NCBI GenBank assembly: GCA_036824005.1
Contig: DAITBA010000045.1
Coordinates: 1 to 6,125, forward strand
Origin: DAITBA01 sp036824005
GTDB lineage: Bacteria; Pseudomonadota; Gammaproteobacteria; Burkholderiales; Rhodocyclaceae
Length of the DNA: 6,125 nt
Direction of reading: 5' to 3'
Positions 5,786 through 6,125 of the stretch are shown piece by piece. Position 1 is the first letter of the stretch, and each line of letters begins with the position of its first letter. The notes below the pieces were generated by a model. The model did no database searches. It was not told where the DNA came from and saw only the letters and a program-made list of their open reading frames with translations. A program made the translations under genes and the position numbers.

Positions 5786-5817
5786 CGATGTGCCCTTTTT
5801 GAACAGGAGGCACATCG
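5786..5817 (+). promoter_or_regulatory. 9-bp inverted repeat covering the ribosome-binding site of the HTH gene
   Basis: CGATGTGCC (5786-5794) and GGCACATCG (5809-5817) are perfect inverted repeats around a 14-nt loop. The Shine-Dalgarno AGGAGG (5805-5810) straddles loop and stem, and the ATG follows at 5820. As RNA, the hairpin would partly hide the ribosome-binding site; as DNA, it would be a dyad operator at the start of the gene. The sequence does not decide between the two. Confidence 0.6.
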
Positions 5818-5819
5818 AA

Positions 5820-6083
5820 ATGCAAACGCAAAACCCTTCAGCAACAACCGGGCGGATTGGCCGCTCGGATTCCACGGCCGGTGTGAAGCGCCTGGCGCTC
5901 AACGAGTACGAGCTCGCAGAGCGCTGGAGAGTCTCGGTCAAGACCCTGCGTCGTTGGCGTCAGGAAGCCCTTGGATGCCCATTCATGAAACTCGGGGCGA
6001 GGGTCTCCTATGCCCTGGCGGATATCGAAGCCTTCGAACGACGCGTCTCGCGTTATTCGACTTCGGTTCGTGCGTATCAGTAA
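5820..6083 (+). CDS. Helix-turn-helix protein, AlpA/excisionase-like
   Basis: An 87-residue protein with a MerR-like winged helix-turn-helix of the HTH_17 (AlpA/excisionase) type. After a polar N-terminal tail (1-25), LNEYELAERWRVSVKTLRRWRQE (27-49) gives the two DNA-binding helices, and CPFMKLGARVSYALADIEAFERR (53-75) gives the wing and closing helix; the K-L-G-x-x-V-x-Y pattern is diagnostic. Such proteins act as recombination directionality factors or as small activators of phage and island genes. The ATG at 5820 has AGGAGG 9 nt upstream; a GTG at 5790 in frame would add ten residues but lies inside the hairpin and has no ribosome site. The next gene starts 10 nt after its stop. With a serine recombinase in the same element, it could help excision or regulate replication and transfer genes to the right; this is inference. 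Confidence 0.9.
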   Translation: MQTQNPSATTGRIGRSDSTAGVKRLALNEYELAERWRVSVKTLRRWRQEALGCPFMKLGARVSYALADIEAFERRVSRYSTSVRAYQ

Positions 6084-6093
6084 GGGGGCGGCC

Positions 6094-6125
6094 ATGAGCG
6101 ATCTGACCATCTTCCCCGCCGACAT
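6094..6125 (+). CDS. Start of an unidentified gene, cut by the right edge
   Basis: An ATG at 6094 with a GGGGGCG purine-rich stretch just upstream begins MSDLTIFPAD before the window ends. It lies 10 nt after the stop of the helix-turn-helix gene and is probably in the same operon. Ten residues are too few to name a family. In comparable elements a replication, partition or ATPase gene often comes next, but nothing here shows that. Confidence 0.55.
   Translation, partial: MSDLTIFPAD

Overview
The window looks like part of an integrated mobile element in a GC-rich proteobacterium. Coding DNA is G+C-rich with strong third-position G/C preference, Shine-Dalgarno sites are of the usual proteobacterial kind, and the recombinase/DUF2924 pairing is familiar from proteobacterial prophages and genomic islands. 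The host genus cannot be fixed from the sequence alone; a beta- or gammaproteobacterium is my inference.

Left third (1-1863, minus strand): a three-gene recombination operon. A 63-residue protein is followed by a DUF2924 protein and then a serine recombinase that runs off the left edge. Stop and start codons overlap at both junctions (TGATG and ATGA), so the three are probably translated as a coupled unit. Because such recombinases often lie at the end of their element, the attachment site may be just beyond position 1.

Middle (1864-3333): a divergent control region of about 230 bp with a good sigma70-type promoter (TTGACG, 17-bp spacer, TATTCT) reading right. It drives a 92-residue XRE-family regulator and, 2 bp later, a 284-residue ImmA/IrrE-type zinc peptidase. 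The pair ends in a terminator-like hairpin at 3260-3283. Just after that lies a perfect 10-bp dyad (3294-3318) whose half-site also occurs beside the regulator promoter.

Right half (3334-5735): two proteins of 483 and 316 residues that I do not recognise, joined by a TGATG overlap. With the XRE and ImmA genes they form a four-gene cargo module. XRE-ImmA pairs are known from mobile-element control (ImmR/ImmA) and from defence/toxin-antitoxin systems, so a stress-triggered or defence role is possible but unproven.

Right end (5736-6125): an 84-bp gap with a 9-bp direct repeat and a 9-bp perfect inverted repeat that folds over the ribosome-binding site of an AlpA/excisionase-like helix-turn-helix gene. 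The start of one further unidentified gene is cut by the right edge. No tRNA, rRNA, CRISPR array or insertion sequence was seen.
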